Assembly: GCA_037042185.1 (NCBI GenBank)
Contig: JAXQJY010000032.1
Location: forward strand, 1,302,001-1,366,000
Reading direction: 5' to 3'
Source: Sordariomycetes sp. S80-01Y
Taxonomy: Eukaryota; Ascomycota; Sordariomycetes
DNA: 64,000 bases
The translations under genes were made by a program, and so were the position numbers. Of the stretch, positions 46,022-58,807 are shown piece by piece. The stretch's first letter is position 1. Each line of letters starts with the position of its first letter. The notes under the pieces were generated by a model, which was not told the DNA's origin, ran no database searches, and was given only the letters and a program-made list of their open reading frames with translations.

Positions 46022-48297
46022 TCTACTGTAGGTGTCAATATCCTGTATCAAAGTCCTTGAATATACACGCCATCGCGGCACGATCAGACCACTTGCTTTG
46101 ACAAGCGCGTTACCGAGTCACATGCGCGTCGGACTAGCGTGCGAAATGACTTGGCCAGGGCGTCTCCTTACACCGCACGATGGATCTGCAAAAAGAAGCC
46201 AAAGTTGGCATACAGGCGCAGATCAACGCCGAACCAAGAGCCCTGCGGGGACGACGCTCAGACAACTGGTGGAGTTGTCAAAGCTCAAGGTGTCATGTCA
46301 AGCTTGATGATGGCTTGCTTGCTTGCTTGCTTGCATGCGTGGGCAGCACAGGACGACGCCGCTTCGCGCCTTTGGAGTGATCCTAGACCGAGCTTCAGTC
46401 CAGATTGCGAAAGCGGAAGTGATTCGCATGATAACAGCGAAAGCCGGACAGACGGCGATGGTAGGCTGTAATTTGCAGGATAAAGGTTGCACGCTTGGCG
46501 GAGGGACTAACGAAGATTGTAATCTGCCAGATTAGGGGTATCTTGACGACAGAAAGAGGTGCCCATACGCTACGCGTTCGAGACCAATCAATTGCGTGGG
46601 ATTTCTGTCGAGCAGGCGCCACACCTGATTCGCTTGCATGTTCTCGAAAAGAAATGGAAGCCAGGGCTTTTACGGGCTGGGCGGACCCCCCCGCGTATTA
46701 TCTGCAGGGCATCGAAGCTGCACGATTATCATCGGATACAGAGCTTTTCGAGTCTTTACGCTTTGGCTCTATTTAGCTTATTGTGTGAAGGGAACAGACG
46801 CACCCAACACAGGTTGACGGCCGTCGCCGCATCCGACGGACATTAGCACTGGCCCTGGCGGTGGCACGCTTGCGTGTGGAGTGCATGAGGTGCCCGTCCC
46901 CGTGGAGCCGGCGCCGAGACTGTGGCAGCTTTACATGTGCGAGAGGACACCATCCGGATGTCGTGCTGGACTCTGAATATTGGGCCTTCGCCTTTTCTTC
47001 CTTCTCTCCTTTATTCTGCCAGGAAGGCCGGCTTCGGGCTTTGCTTCTGTCGTTGGAAGGCCGCAAGCCCCGCGGACGACGTGCAGCTTGTGGCAAGCAA
47101 AGGGTCTCGCTCCACATGTTCAATGTCTCTCAGGCCATGGCGGCCATGCTGGTCTCAGACCCTTTGGAAGGTCACCTCCCCGACTCATGGAGGTAGCTAA
47201 AGCTGCAAAGGCAAATGACATTTCCCGTCGGAGGCTGGAGCGTAGACTTGACAGGTGGGGGAGCGAAGCGTGGCCAATGCTTAACCCGGAAAATGGCGAC
47301 GACATGAGCCTCTACGTCCGTCCTGTATACGAAGGCATCAGGCTGCAAGACCATTATCGCGTGTCTTGTCCCGAGCGATCTGTTCTGCACACCGCCGCCA
47401 TTCGCCGACTCCTTGCATCGCGGTTGGAGTTGTGTCACACTGAGCAGCATGTTGGGGGGTTGCCGAGGGCTAAGATAGGACATGCGCCGACCGCTGAGCT
47501 TCCCTGGCTTCCGCGTTCGCATTACCGCCCGCGGCGTTGAGCGTGAGGACGCCTCCGGACGCCATCCAGACATCGGACCAACCACGCCTGAACACCATCT
47601 GCAGGCGACGGGTAGAACTGACAGCGGCTGCCATCAACCACTGATCTTGGCCAAGCAAGAAAAGAAACACACAACGCCGACTATGGACGGACCCTTATTA
47701 CCAGTAACCAAAGGCATCGCGACCCGTGCCCCCCAAACGTGAAGGAGCCTTGGAGAGATGCTCAAACCAGCCAATCCCAGCAGCGCACTGGCCACCTGTT
47801 TCTCCACCAGTGGTGGCTCCTCCACTGTAACTCGCCCAAGCGGCTAGCTCCAGCTAAAATCTGCCGACCCTCGCCTAGAACCTCTGCTAGTGGCTTCCTA
47901 GTATCACCCGCCATTTCCCTATCAGATGTAACTTGCTGGTCCCCCATCCAAGCGGCGCTGCAAATCAATCCCAGGCCTGGCCGGGCCAATCCTCCACTGC
48001 GCTGCACCATTGGCAGTCCATCCTCCCCTTCTTCTCTGTCCTGGCAACCTTGTCTTCCCCCGTCCTCTCTTTTCTCTCCATTGATACCATAGATCTCTTC
48101 TGTCTCCGACGCCGCACAACGCTGCGTTTCGACTTCCTGCAACTCGACTGTCCCGACCCCTTCGTCGCCGTGCCACGCTCCCAGCCACCCTTGCGCCAGC
48201 GCGAGTCAATTTGCCCCTTTGAAGCTCCTTCGGAACAGCTGAGCTCCCGCTCCAACACCAATCCATCTCCTCAGTCACAGACGCGATTGCAGACGCA
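46022..48297. other. 2.3-kb region before the Ras gene, probably promoter and long leader
   Basis: No recognised gene. Open frames exist on both strands but have no conserved motif. It includes a (GCTT)5 repeat. From about 47990 to 48290 the + strand is C/T-rich, as in fungal 5' leaders, with several short upstream frames. Confidence 0.5.
46313..46334 (+). repeat. (GCTT)5 microsatellite
   Basis: Five perfect GCTT units followed by GC, in non-coding DNA. Confidence 0.9.
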
Positions 48298-49148
48298 ATG
48301 GCTACATCAACCAAGGTACTGAGTTCGGCGAGCAACAGATGCGCAGTGTGGCTGACCTGAGTGCGCAGTTCTTGCGAGAGTACAAGCTCGTCGTTGTCGG
48401 TGGTGGTGGTGTCGGTAAATCTTGCTTGACGATCCAATTGATCCAGAGCCATTTCGTCGACGAATATGACCCTACGATCGAAGGTGCGTTGCGTCAATTG
48501 TGATGTCCAAAGCAATCGAAAGCTTTTGCATCGCGACATATCCATCTTTCCCTTATCGCCAGCCCTGATTACTGACCAACCCAGACTCGTACCGCAAGCA
48601 GTGCGACATTGACGACGAGGTCGCTCTTCTCGATGTTCTCGACACCGCCGGCCAGGAGGAGTACAGTGCCATGCGCGAGCAGTACATGAGGACAGGAGAG
48701 GGTTTCCTGCTTGTCTACGACATCACTTCCCGCCAGAGTTTCGAGGAGATCACCACCTTCCAACAGCAGATTCTGCGCGTCAAGGACAAGGACTACTTCC
48801 CAATGGTTGTTGTGGGCAATAAGTGCGATCTGGAGGGCGAGCGAGAAGTCTCGAGGCAAGGTACGCCGCTCAGTACTCCTCTAATACGATAAATGCTGAC
48901 CATCAACAGAGGGAGAGGCGCTGGCGCGTTCGTTCAACTGCAAGTTCATCGAGACCTCGGCCAAGTCCCGCTTGAATGTCGAGAAGGCTTTCTACGACAT
49001 TGTTCGCGAGATCCGCAAGTACAACCGCGACATGCAATACTCTGGCGGCGCCGGCGGCGCCGGTGGCCCCAACGGCCCTTCAAAGCAAATGGACATGGAC
49101 GGCGGAGAGCAAGAGGCTGGCTGCTGCTCCAAGTGCGTTGTTATGTAA
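48298..49148 (+). CDS. ras1: Ras small GTPase
   Basis: Exons 48298-48315, 48369-48483, 48585-48860 and 48910-49148, 215 residues. The 18-nt first exon encodes MATSTK; the next begins [18 protein letters not shown]. All G-boxes are intact: P-loop GGGGVGKS (17-24), effector YDPTIEDSY, switch [18 protein letters not shown] and ETSAK. No activating change at the P-loop Gly positions or the switch II Gln. The C-terminus is Gly/Met-rich, then CCSKCVVM: a CAAX box for farnesylation with upstream Cys residues for palmitoylation, so it should act at the plasma membrane. This reads as the main fungal Ras of the RasA type, controlling growth through cAMP and MAPK signalling. It has a long upstream region. 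Confidence 0.97.
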
Positions 49149-50416
49149 TGCGGACCATTCCCAAGGGCGGGCGTACATACGGTTGAGACGGCGCGTGGTG
49201 TGCGGATCGACCTCATCTAGGAGGCCCTTCATGACCGATGAGACTGCGGATGACCATACCACTACAGAAGAGAATTTTCTTTGCATCAAACGAGGAGTCA
49301 GGTTTTGGTCGGACGAAGTGTTGGGACCCAACCTGTCTGAGAGCAGCGAGGCTTGCACCCAACCCTACTGGAACGAGCAATGGCGAGCACAAGCGACAGA
49401 AGCGCGGCGCTGACATTCAGGCGCGCGGACTTCATTCTCTTGGCCTTGTATTCTTACAACAGCACTATGTGTTAAGGGCAAAAAAAGAACAGACCAGCGG
49501 GGTTCAACAGCGAAAAGAGGCATACGGGGCCGAAAGTGCTCCATGGGCCCGATGAAGACTGCGAGTAGAAGGCTAGACGGATGTTGCAAGGAAATTATGA
49601 TCATGATTTGGTCATATTTCGAATGTTTAGCTGCTGATGGGTTTCCTCGTTCATTTTTTTTTTTACTTTTGTTTCTTCTTCTATTTCGATTACATACGGG
49701 TCTTCTACTGCGGTCTTCTGTCTACCATACCTTAGTTTATATCTGATACTTGAAGTGTAATTTCTTTGACTGACTTTGCCGTACGCCGCTGTAGGATATG
49801 TGACACCGCAAGCCATCACCGCCATCGCCTACAAGTGCCCCATCTGGATGTCTAGATACTATCCGTGTACTGGAGGCCTAGGGCTCTGGAGCAGTCTTGG
49901 TCCTTGCCTGTCGCCAAAGTCCTCATACTAGCCGTAGGCAGTGAAATCCGGCGAGGTCGCTAAAGCTTCACGACGAAGACAGTGAGCTGTACTCCCGGTT
50001 CATGAGGAAGTGTGACAGAAGATACTTACGGCAGAAACTATACCCATGATGTTGCTGGGCTAGATTGAATCAACCGGCTTGAGGACACTGAGGGGACTCG
50101 ACTTGGAGATATGAACTGTTCAATCTCCAGAAGACAAATATGCAAGTCTAACAGACAAGTAAATGAGCCTTAACATGAGCTTCCTGCTTCTCCAGAAACC
50201 TGGTGGGGAGAATAATTCAGTAGTTAAGGTACTAAGTATGGGCGATCCCGAAGGGACGACGTCTGGCTCGACTGTCCCGGTCTTTTTGTCCTTTGCCACC
50301 CCACCTAAATTTTTCTCCCGTCGGCGATACGAGTGGTCTGATAGAGGGGCATATGTGAACTTGTCCCCTTATCTGATCGAACATTTTCCATACCTACCGA
50401 ACACCACAGCATAACG
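49149..50416. other. Intergenic between ras1 and the deoxyhypusine hydroxylase gene
   Basis: 1,268 bp; the Ras 3' UTR with T-rich tracts (about 49656-49700), then the promoter of the next gene with a TAGTTAAGGTACTAAGTATG word at 50220-50239. No gene seen. Confidence 0.5.
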
Positions 50417-51467
50417 ATGGCACCTTCGGCAGATTCCCCAGTCGAGTCGCAAGGCTCGCAGATTGCGAGCTTGCGTGAGAGCCTGTGCTCCGAATCCACG
50501 CCCCTCCCCCTCCGCTTCCGCGCCCTCTTCTCCCTGAAGCACGTCGCGCAAACCTCCCCCTCGCCCAGCGACGCCACAGCAGCGATCGAAGCCATCGCCG
50601 CGGGCTTCGCTTCGCCTTCTGCTCTGCTGAAGCACGAGCTGGCATACTGTCTCGGGCAGACGGGCAAGGACGCCGCCGTTCAGCCTCTGCGCGATGTGTT
50701 GAGCGACCTGAAGGAGGACCCGATGTGCAGGCACGAAGCCGCCGAAGCGCTCGGCGCGCTCGGCCACGAGGATAGTCTGGAGCTGCTCAAGAAATTCAGA
50801 GACAGGGAAGGGGAGGAGGTCGTTGTTACGGAGACCTGTGAGATTGCGATTGATAGAATCGAGTGGGAGAACAGCAAAGAGAGGAAGGCAGAGAAGTTAC
50901 GGCAGAGGTATGGTATGCGCCAGTGTCTTCTATGGCTCTGTACTGACGATCTTAAGTGATTTTGCCTCAATCGACCCCGCGCCGCCGATGCCCGAATCCC
51001 AAGCCACAGTTGAGGAACTAGAAAAGACGCTCATGGACACCCAACAGCCGCTGTTCAAACGCTACCGCGCCATGTTCGCCCTCCGCGACCTAGCCTCGCC
51101 CCCCGACCTACCCACCGCCGTTCCTGCAGTTCACGCTCTCGCGAAGGGCTTTGCAGACTCTTCCGCCCTGTTCCGCCACGAGATCGCCTTCGTGTTCGGG
51201 CAGCTCTCGCACCCGGCCTCTATTCCTGCCTTGACGGCCGCGCTCAGCGACACTAAGGAGGCTAGCATGGTGAGGCACGAGGCTGCCGAGGCATTGGGCA
51301 GCCTGGGCGAGGAGGAGGGCGTGGAGGAGACACTCAAGAAGTTTTTGACCGATCATGAGAAGGTTGTGAGGGAGAGCGTTATTGTTGCGCTTGATATGGC
51401 GGAGTATGAGCAGAGCGGGAGTGCGGAGTATGCCTTGATTCCCGAGGCTGCTGAGGCGAAGGCGTAG
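50417..51467 (+). CDS. LIA1: Deoxyhypusine hydroxylase (DOHH)
   Basis: Exons 50417-50907 and 50957-51467 (49-bp intron GTATGG...CTTAAG), 333 residues. Two symmetric blocks of HEAT-like repeats each carry two His-Glu pairs that bind the di-iron centre: [10 protein letters not shown] and [12 protein letters not shown] in the first half, [11 protein letters not shown] and [12 protein letters not shown] in the second. The near duplicate halves, joined by a loop around the intron, are typical. The enzyme hydroxylates deoxyhypusine on eIF5A to hypusine, the last step of that modification, and acts in the cytosol. Converges with RPA12, only 167 bp between stops. Confidence 0.97.
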
Positions 51468-51634
51468 CCTAAATATACGTTCAAGATCGCCGTGACTGAC
51501 CCAAATCGATCCAAGTTGCCCGTAAATGGCCAAAGTCGTGCGTGTGCAAAGTGTGACTTGCCTCAAGGTCTTCGGGTCGAAGTTCGGGGGCCGGACATAT
51601 TGCTAGTGGTTAACCTCCAAGTCATCGACACCAA

Positions 51635-52052
51635 TTAGTTGTTTTCGTGCCATCTGTCAAGTCGTCAGTCACGTATCTCCGGTTCTCTGCGTTTGTACTC
51701 ACGAGTTGCCACATTTGCAGTTGTAGATGACCGTGGACCCTTCGTCTGCACTACGCAGCTGAACGGTCGTATATGTGACCTCCTCCCGTCCACACTTGGG
51801 ACATTTTTCCTGCGCCGCCGTTTCGGTCTGGATGTTGTGCCGCTCGAAGTTTTGGACGCTGGATTGGAGCTTTTGCCGCAGGAAGGACGGGAAGTCGGAG
51901 GGCTTGCTCTCAGTCTCGATTATCTTCGATCCGCTGTCCTTGTTCTCAGCACCGCAGCACTCGCAAAGGAGGATGCTCTTCTCGCTGCCCTTGGTAGCAG
52001 GCAACAGATTGCCGCAGTCGGTGCAAAAAACCAACGATCCGATCGCTGCCAT
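51635..52052 (-). CDS. RPA12: RNA polymerase I subunit A12.2 (Rpa12)
   Basis: Exons 52052-51703 and 51653-51635, 122 residues, family length. The N-terminal zinc ribbon is FCTDCGNLLP...CECCGAEN. The C-terminal TFIIS-like ribbon is CPKCGREEVTYTTVQLRSADEG...YNCKCGNSWHENN. The tiny 19-nt last exon supplies WHENN; without it the conserved Trp would be lost. The usual acidic DE pair of TFIIS-type hairpins appears as ADEG, as in other A12.2 proteins, supporting RNA cleavage. The subunit works in the nucleolus in rRNA transcription, proofreading and termination. Divergent from SCC2, 497 bp between starts. Confidence 0.95.
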
Positions 52053-52549
52053 GTTGTCGGGACGTCTGCGTGGGAAAAAAGGCTACTCGGGAATGATGGG
52101 TCTCTTGTCAAGCTCGTCGCAAACTGCCAGAAATTTTGCTGGACAAAAAGTCAAAGGCCCTGGAGAAGATCACGATAAGATAAGGGATTGACGTTCACGG
52201 TCGCGCACGGGCCACTCAGCTCAGAGTCCCAGAGTGAGCCAATGCAAGGCTAGCGCAGGCGCAACCCCGGATTGGTCTTCGAGGCAGGTTCGGCCTCGAG
52301 TTTCCTCCAACTTCAACAATTTCACGACTCGTCGCGGCAGGCCTTTTCCTTTCTCCTCAGCCTGTCCGGCTTCTACGCCTTTCGCTCACACCGATTTCGA
52401 TCCTCCCATCGTACTATCGGCCTGTTGCACCCCTGCCGACACCCGCGCTGTTCTGCGATTGTTACATGCGACTTCGGCTTCGGTGCCCGCGAACCCACGA
52501 CGACGATGCATAGCCGACCATAGACTCGAAGTCACAGCTGCGAGCTATC
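52053..52549. promoter_or_regulatory. Shared upstream region of RPA12 and SCC2
   Basis: 497 bp between divergent starts. The SCC2 side is C/T-rich (52300-52430), leader-like. No named element seen. Confidence 0.45.
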
Positions 52550-55500
52550 ATGACGATACCGGGTTCGTCTGGTCCGAATGGCCTCCCGAACGGGGCCTGG
52601 GCCCCTCCGTCCGCCAGGCGTCTGCCCGATACCTCCCGTCCCCTCGCTTTTCGAGAAGCGCTTCCATACTATCCGCAAACCAATACCCTCCCCTTTCTTC
52701 CAGGTTCGCCTCACTCCCAAGCTGATCTTGGTGGTCACTAATCAAGATAGAACTCATTTCAAACTCCAGGATTGAGTCTGGGTCCCCAGCCCTCAACACC
52801 TCGGACATACTCCCACCTACTGAATTGCGACAACTTGACGAAGCAGCCCGCGCCCAAGAGAAGCTCACGAAAGAAGGCAAAAGGGCTATTCAAGGCGTGC
52901 TACAAGATCTGAAAGCTTCTTCGAATCGATAGTACGAGAATCTCTTTCACGACTCCAACACAGCTAACACCTATTAGCAAGTTCACCCCGGTCAACTGCG
53001 CACCCTCAACCGAACCACCAGCCAGCAGCCTGTCGCAAGGACTATCTCCGTGTTCGAAAGCAATATTCGACAGGGTCGGAACCTACTTCATCGATAAAAC
53101 CGCCGGGTCGACCAGTCTGAGCGTGAAAGCCGAGCCCGAAGCCTCACCCGCACCAACCTCCACCGCCCAGCGGTCGAGTCAACCCGCCAACGCCAGCGCA
53201 CACAGAGCCAACGCGAGGATCGAAGTTGCTATCCCCTCCAAGAACTTTGATGCCTCTGCATACACAGATTTGGCATCACAAGCGACACTTCACCAATCCG
53301 ACCCACCGAACTCAGGCGGACAAGCGCCTCAGCCCACACATGCCGGAACTTCTACAGCGGAGTGGTCAGGGCATCAAGAGCCAGGATTTCGAGTCGAAAT
53401 CTCATCAGCAGGCATTAATCGCAATGAATACATGGCGGTTGAGGTGCCAACCTCCGTGGAGGAGCCACAGGAGGTGTCTCGATACCGCCAAAGCGCTGGT
53501 GACCAAGCTCGCGCTGCAGAGAGCATCGACCAACGACAGCGCGCTGATGCGGCCGTCAACGATCTTCGGCGCCGCGTAGAGACTATTAATCGAGCTGTCA
53601 GTGCAGTCTACGAGCAGCGACCCGGCTTCGACCAGATTGTCGTTCTCAACTCAGATCAGGAACCCACAATGACGGCAGAAGAGCACAAGAAGATGCTTAC
53701 AGCTCTTCAGAAAGTTGTCAACTTGGGTCGGTTCAGCACTGTACCTGTTGAAGATCTCGCGCAAATCTTGCGGCTGAGTGAGGCTGGCTTAAAGGAAGCC
53801 TTGACGCTTGACGTCCAAGTCGACCATGGACTAGATGAGGAGTCGATGTCAAATTGGCTGCAGCAAATATCAAGTGTAGACACAGCTTTCAAAGCCGCGC
53901 GCACAAGTCTGCGAATCATCACTGGTGGACGAGAAGATCGACAGCTGTACTCTGAGAATATCATCGAAACCAGTATCCGTATCTTCCAGAAAGCTACGGA
54001 TGAGATAATCATTCCTTTGGTTGAGCTACGAAACTCCGGAGACACCGGCCATGTCTTTAAAATACTTTCCAAGCACAAGAAGGAGGTTTCGACACTTTTC
54101 GTAACTTGTCAGAAGCTACTGGGCATGTTGGCTGAGCTGGTTACCAAGGTTCAGGTCACTGATCTTCCGTTGAACACCCTCGAGTTTGTAGCGTCGAACC
54201 TCGTATTCGTGATCAACGCGCAGTATGAGAAGGACTCGCTCGTGGGTATCCAGAAATTCGACGGCATTCGATCAGGGGCAATGGACGTCCTGTGCCAAAT
54301 TTTCTTGGTCAAGCCGGAGCAACGACAAGGCATCCTCAACGAGATTTTGACATCACTATCAAAACTGCCAGTAACGAAACAGGGTTCCCGTCAATTCAAG
54401 CTTGCAGAAGGTGGAAACATACAACCGGTTTCGGCTTTAGTGATGCGCCTAGTCCAGGCGAGTGCTTCCTGCCCGAACACTGACAGGGAGGGTCGACGAC
54501 TGAACATGCTTCGGAACATTGATGGCGCTGACGGCGACGACGAACTTCCCGACACAAGGCGAACTACGGGAAAACCGACAGTGGTCAGCGATCAGCAAGC
54601 CGCTGAACAACCTGACGTGGCCGTTCAAGACCTTGTGTCCATAACGACACCACTTACCGAAGATGCCTTCTCCAATGCCAGCAACGTCATTCGCTTCTTG
54701 GTACAGCGAGCTGCCGGTTCAAGCAAGACAGGCGAAACTCCCTACCGCAATCTGTTGGACCTTTGCGTGGAGGATTTCATTACTTGCATAGATTCGCCCG
54801 AATGGCCGGCCGCTGAACTTCTGCTTCGTTGCTTGTTGAATCAGATGGCTTTTTTGTTCGAGCAGGAGCGTACTGCTGCACCAACGAAGAACATGGCCCT
54901 TGAGGTTCTCGGCAACCTGACATCCGCGATATCTCGACTTCGATCCCAGACCAAACGCTTAGCAGCCTCTCTACAGACGAGTGAGGCCAGCGAACTCTCG
55001 TCCTTCCTCGCCGACCTAGCGTCTACTTTAATGGACTCGCCGAGCCGCAACTGGCGGTCATTAGCGTGGACAGGTCCTTTTAGGGTTGTTCTCGAGTCAA
55101 GTTTGTCGCCGAAATCTGCTGATGCACATCTCCAAAGCGCTGCTTCCTTTACCATGACTAGCTGGGCTACGCGGGTCAGTAAGTGCTTCGAGAATGCGGA
55201 CGATGACGATAGGCAAAGAGATGAAGAATTAGGGCGTCTAGCCTATCGTCTACGAATGATGATCGAGGATCCGAGCTGGCTGACAAGCCAATTCGAATTT
55301 AATGCAGTCTCGCCTGGCCAGCAGAAGCTATCGTACGCCACGATAGTGCTCGGCTCTCCCCTTTGCGAACTTTTCCCAGGGATGCTCAATATTCTGCTGA
55401 GATCCATGACGAGCGATCAAGCGACTGTTCGCAGCAAGAGTTTGAAAAGCGTCAATCATGTCCTAGACACAGATCCTTCAATTCTCGATAAGGATCCTAG

Positions 55501-58204
55501 TGTCGTACAAAGTATCAAAGAATGCGCCCTGGATCCGTCTACCCAGGTACGCGAATCGGCTCTCAGCTTATTAGGGAATTGCATGTCGCTTCGACCTGGG
55601 CTTGAGACTTCATTGATGGGCACTATACTCGACCGCTTTTCGGATACCGGCGTAATGGTGAGGAGAAGGGCGATGAAACTCGCGAGGGACATATACTTGC
55701 GCAACAACGAGAAGACGCTCCGTACAAGCATCTCATCCAGCTTGCTGAGGCGTGTCAACGTCGACATTGACGAGAGTGCGAGAGAAGCAGCCCGCCAAAT
55801 GGTTGAGGAAATATGGTTCGCTCCTTTTTATCGTATGGATGACAGCGCTGCTTTCCAAACGGCAATGACTGAGCACACCGAGCTTGTTGTTCGGACAGCC
55901 AAAACGGGAGCTGTGGAGCCTGTCCTTGATCAGGTTTTCAAGACCATGCTCAAGCCGGGGGCGACTGGGCCTTTTTCTGTCTGTTCTAAGCTAGTCTCAA
56001 ATCTGTTTGGGATGATCAACGACCCCCGAACGGAAGACTCAGATGCCCCATGCGGCGAGGACGCTTTGCACATCCTCACCATATTTGCAAGGGCAGACCC
56101 GAGTCTGTTTTCATTTGAGCAGATTCGGCTTCTCAAGCCCTTGATATCTGCGGCGTTAATGAAGGGCCCGGACACCTCTGATCAGCTGAATGCCTTCAAG
56201 AACATGATGACCATCCTGAAGCATGTTCTGCCGCAGCTGTCGACTGTCCACACCGACTTCATCACTGACTTGCGAAATCTTCTGCAGCGGAATTTCGGCA
56301 AGATATCCTGTCGAGAAACCCTCAGTGAGATGGTTGCCTGCCAGCGTGTGGTATGCGACCTGCTCCAAAACCAAGCGCCAGTAGTGACAATGTTCAAGTC
56401 CTGCCTCATGGGACTTCTGAAGCTGCAAGCTACATCTGGCAACCCGACGTCAGAAGCCAAGAAGCGCGCGGGTGTTCCGGTCATTGAGGATATTCAGTCT
56501 ATGCGCAGACTCAAGGGCTACTCATCCTTGAGCGCGACCCTGATTCGTTTCTTCGACCTCGAACCTCACCATGAGGAAATCAAGCAACACCTGGGTGCCT
56601 CAAATGCTTCCGGGGACACTGTTGCACGGATAACGATCGACATACTCGAACCTTTTGTAACCCCAAAGCAAAAGCCGGATGTTCGAATCCCTGCCCTGCA
56701 GGCCCTCGCAGATGTGTGCCAAGCTTCTCCCAGAGCCTACACGATCCCCAAGGTCTATGCCTTGTTCCAGCAAGTGTTCAAGAGTCGACAGCCAGAGCTA
56801 GAGTTGTGCATTCTCAAGTCCTTTATGGCGTTTCTGACGACTGAAGAGAAGCGCTCCGAGGCCAAAGCGGAGAGCGGCGAAGCGAAATCACTCACAGTTA
56901 TGGGTGGCACCAACTACGACGACGTCGCAAGTGCTACGACCCAGCGCTTCCTGAAAGACATCGCCCGGATAGCGCTTGCAACCCAAGACAGATTCGCAAT
57001 GTGTGCTGTTCAAGTACTAGGAAGCATCAACCGGCAAGGCTTGACACACCCAAAGGAAATCGGCGTCACACTCATCACTTTGGAAACCTCCGCCAATCCG
57101 TATATCGCAGACATTGCTTTCCGCGAGCACAAGTTGCTGCATGGAAAGCATGAATCTACCATGGAGAGAGAATACTCCAAGGCAGTACAGGCAGCTTACG
57201 AGTATCAGCGGGACGTGGTCAAAGACCCTCGAGGCGCCAACGTCGACCTTAGAGAGCCCCGGGCCAAGCTTCACAATATGGTCGACGTGCTCAAGATCAG
57301 TAAAGCAAAGAACCGGCAGCGCTTATTCGAGAAGATGTGTGCTTTGGCGGAGTTCGACCCTTGGAAGTTTGATGCAGAGTCAGCACCACCACCTCACCTA
57401 GAGTTTGTTCGCTTCCTCATGGACAATCTTGCTTTCATCGAGTACCAAACTATTGCCGAGCTTCAAGCAACCGTCACCAAGCTGGAGAGTATCTTCTCGG
57501 GGATTGGCACTGGACTTGCTCAAGTGATTGACGTGGAGGTCTTCGGCGTTCGAGTCGATGGTGGTCCCCAGCCGCATCCTACACAACATGAAGAGCCCGC
57601 CCCCGACGACCCGATCCAACAACAGCTTCATCAACAGCTCAACGGAGAAGCTCCTGGGCAACAAGAGCCGGAGACTCAGACCAAGATTGACCCTGCTCGC
57701 CTCCGCCGGTTAGCAGCAGCTGCTATGATCTTGCTCATAGTGTGGGAGGCTCGCAGTCACCTAAGGAGAACATACAACCTCAAGAAAGATGAAAGCAAGG
57801 CCAAAGCAATGGCCAAAGATCTCAGCAAAGCCCCAACAAAGGCTCAAGGGGCTACGTCGGAAACATACTGGGATCAAGCCACTGAAGCAATACGGGGATT
57901 AACATCCAGGGATAATATGTTAGTTGCTTGCAAGCATTTTACGGACGTAATGAACTACGATAGTGAAGTTCGCGTTCAAGATGCAGATGAAGAGGGAATG
58001 GATATGGACCCCGCGACGCCCAGCGATGGCGGAGACGAGGAGCATGCCACGCCTGATGGCCGTGGTCGGAAGAGAAAAAACAGCTCCACGCCAGGAGGAC
58101 GCAAAAAGCGCCAGCGTTCAACATCACAGGCTCACAAGCGTGGTCGTCCACGCTTGAGCCCGGGTCCCTTCACAAACGATAATTCGGATATTGACTGGGC
58201 ATAG
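52550..58204 (+). CDS. SCC2: Cohesin loader Scc2/Mis4/NIPBL
   Basis: About 1,840-1,850 residues in three exons. Exon 3 is 52978-58204; exon 2 ends at 52931, and that join (GTACGA...TATTAG) gives NRYKFTPVNC in frame. Exon 1 starts at 52550; REALPYYPQTNTLPF matches the fungal Scc2 N-terminus. The first join is uncertain: with the acceptor at 52789, donors at 52704 or 52731 both keep frame. Residues after about 250 form HEAT repeats (for example RSKSLKSVNHVLDTDPSILD); the Nipped-B C-terminal block includes QVLGSINRQGLTHPKEIG and DIAFREHKLLHGKHES. The tail has basic nuclear-localisation stretches and an AT-hook-like KRGRPRLSPGP. With Scc4 it loads cohesin on chromatin. Confidence 0.95.
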
Positions 58205-58807
58205 TGCATCGAGATGCACACTAAAGAGGGAGATTTGTGATTCACGGCGTTTGGACGACAGCATGTGGCGGCGCCACGGGACGGGCATGGATCGGGGGGG
58301 CTAGCATGTAAAGGCGGCGTTATACGGGATAGGAACTCCTTTGATTTCGAGATACCTTTGCTGAGCTGCAGCTTTGAGCTGTGGTTCTTGGGGTTGCTTA
58401 TCAAACTTGCTCTTAAGGAAAACAGGAAGATTTTAGATCATGACAAGAGAAGTAGATCTTGATGTTTCATCATCCGCATGACGCAAGCTGAGTCAGAGCT
58501 ATACAATTACTGCCGTGTCTTGACACTGTACTGCGGGCGCCAATCTATATGGCCTGTTGTCCGGCATGGCACGCCACTCCTGTTATCCAATCCAAGCTGC
58601 CTGATAAGCGTCTCGCTTCGATAAAGCCGGCAACGAGGCGTCGCACATAGAATTACAGTAGAAGTAACTATTTATATAGATGTCGCGTGAGCTTTGTTCT
58701 TTCGTCTCGGACCGTTGCAACCATGGTCAAAGACATGGCTTGCTAGGCACCACCCATTTTAAGTTCATATCGGTGATATTCCGTCGCGAGGGCTTCCTTT
58801 CACCGCC
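58205..58807. other. Convergent 3' region between SCC2 and IML1
   Basis: 603 bp holding two 3' ends; no gene seen. Confidence 0.5.

Noticed and set aside
46980-47540. 186-codon open frame between the MoCF gene and Ras
   Set aside because: Begins at a non-ATG codon and shows no recognisable family; base composition does not stand out. Kept as intergenic, though a short unknown gene cannot be excluded.
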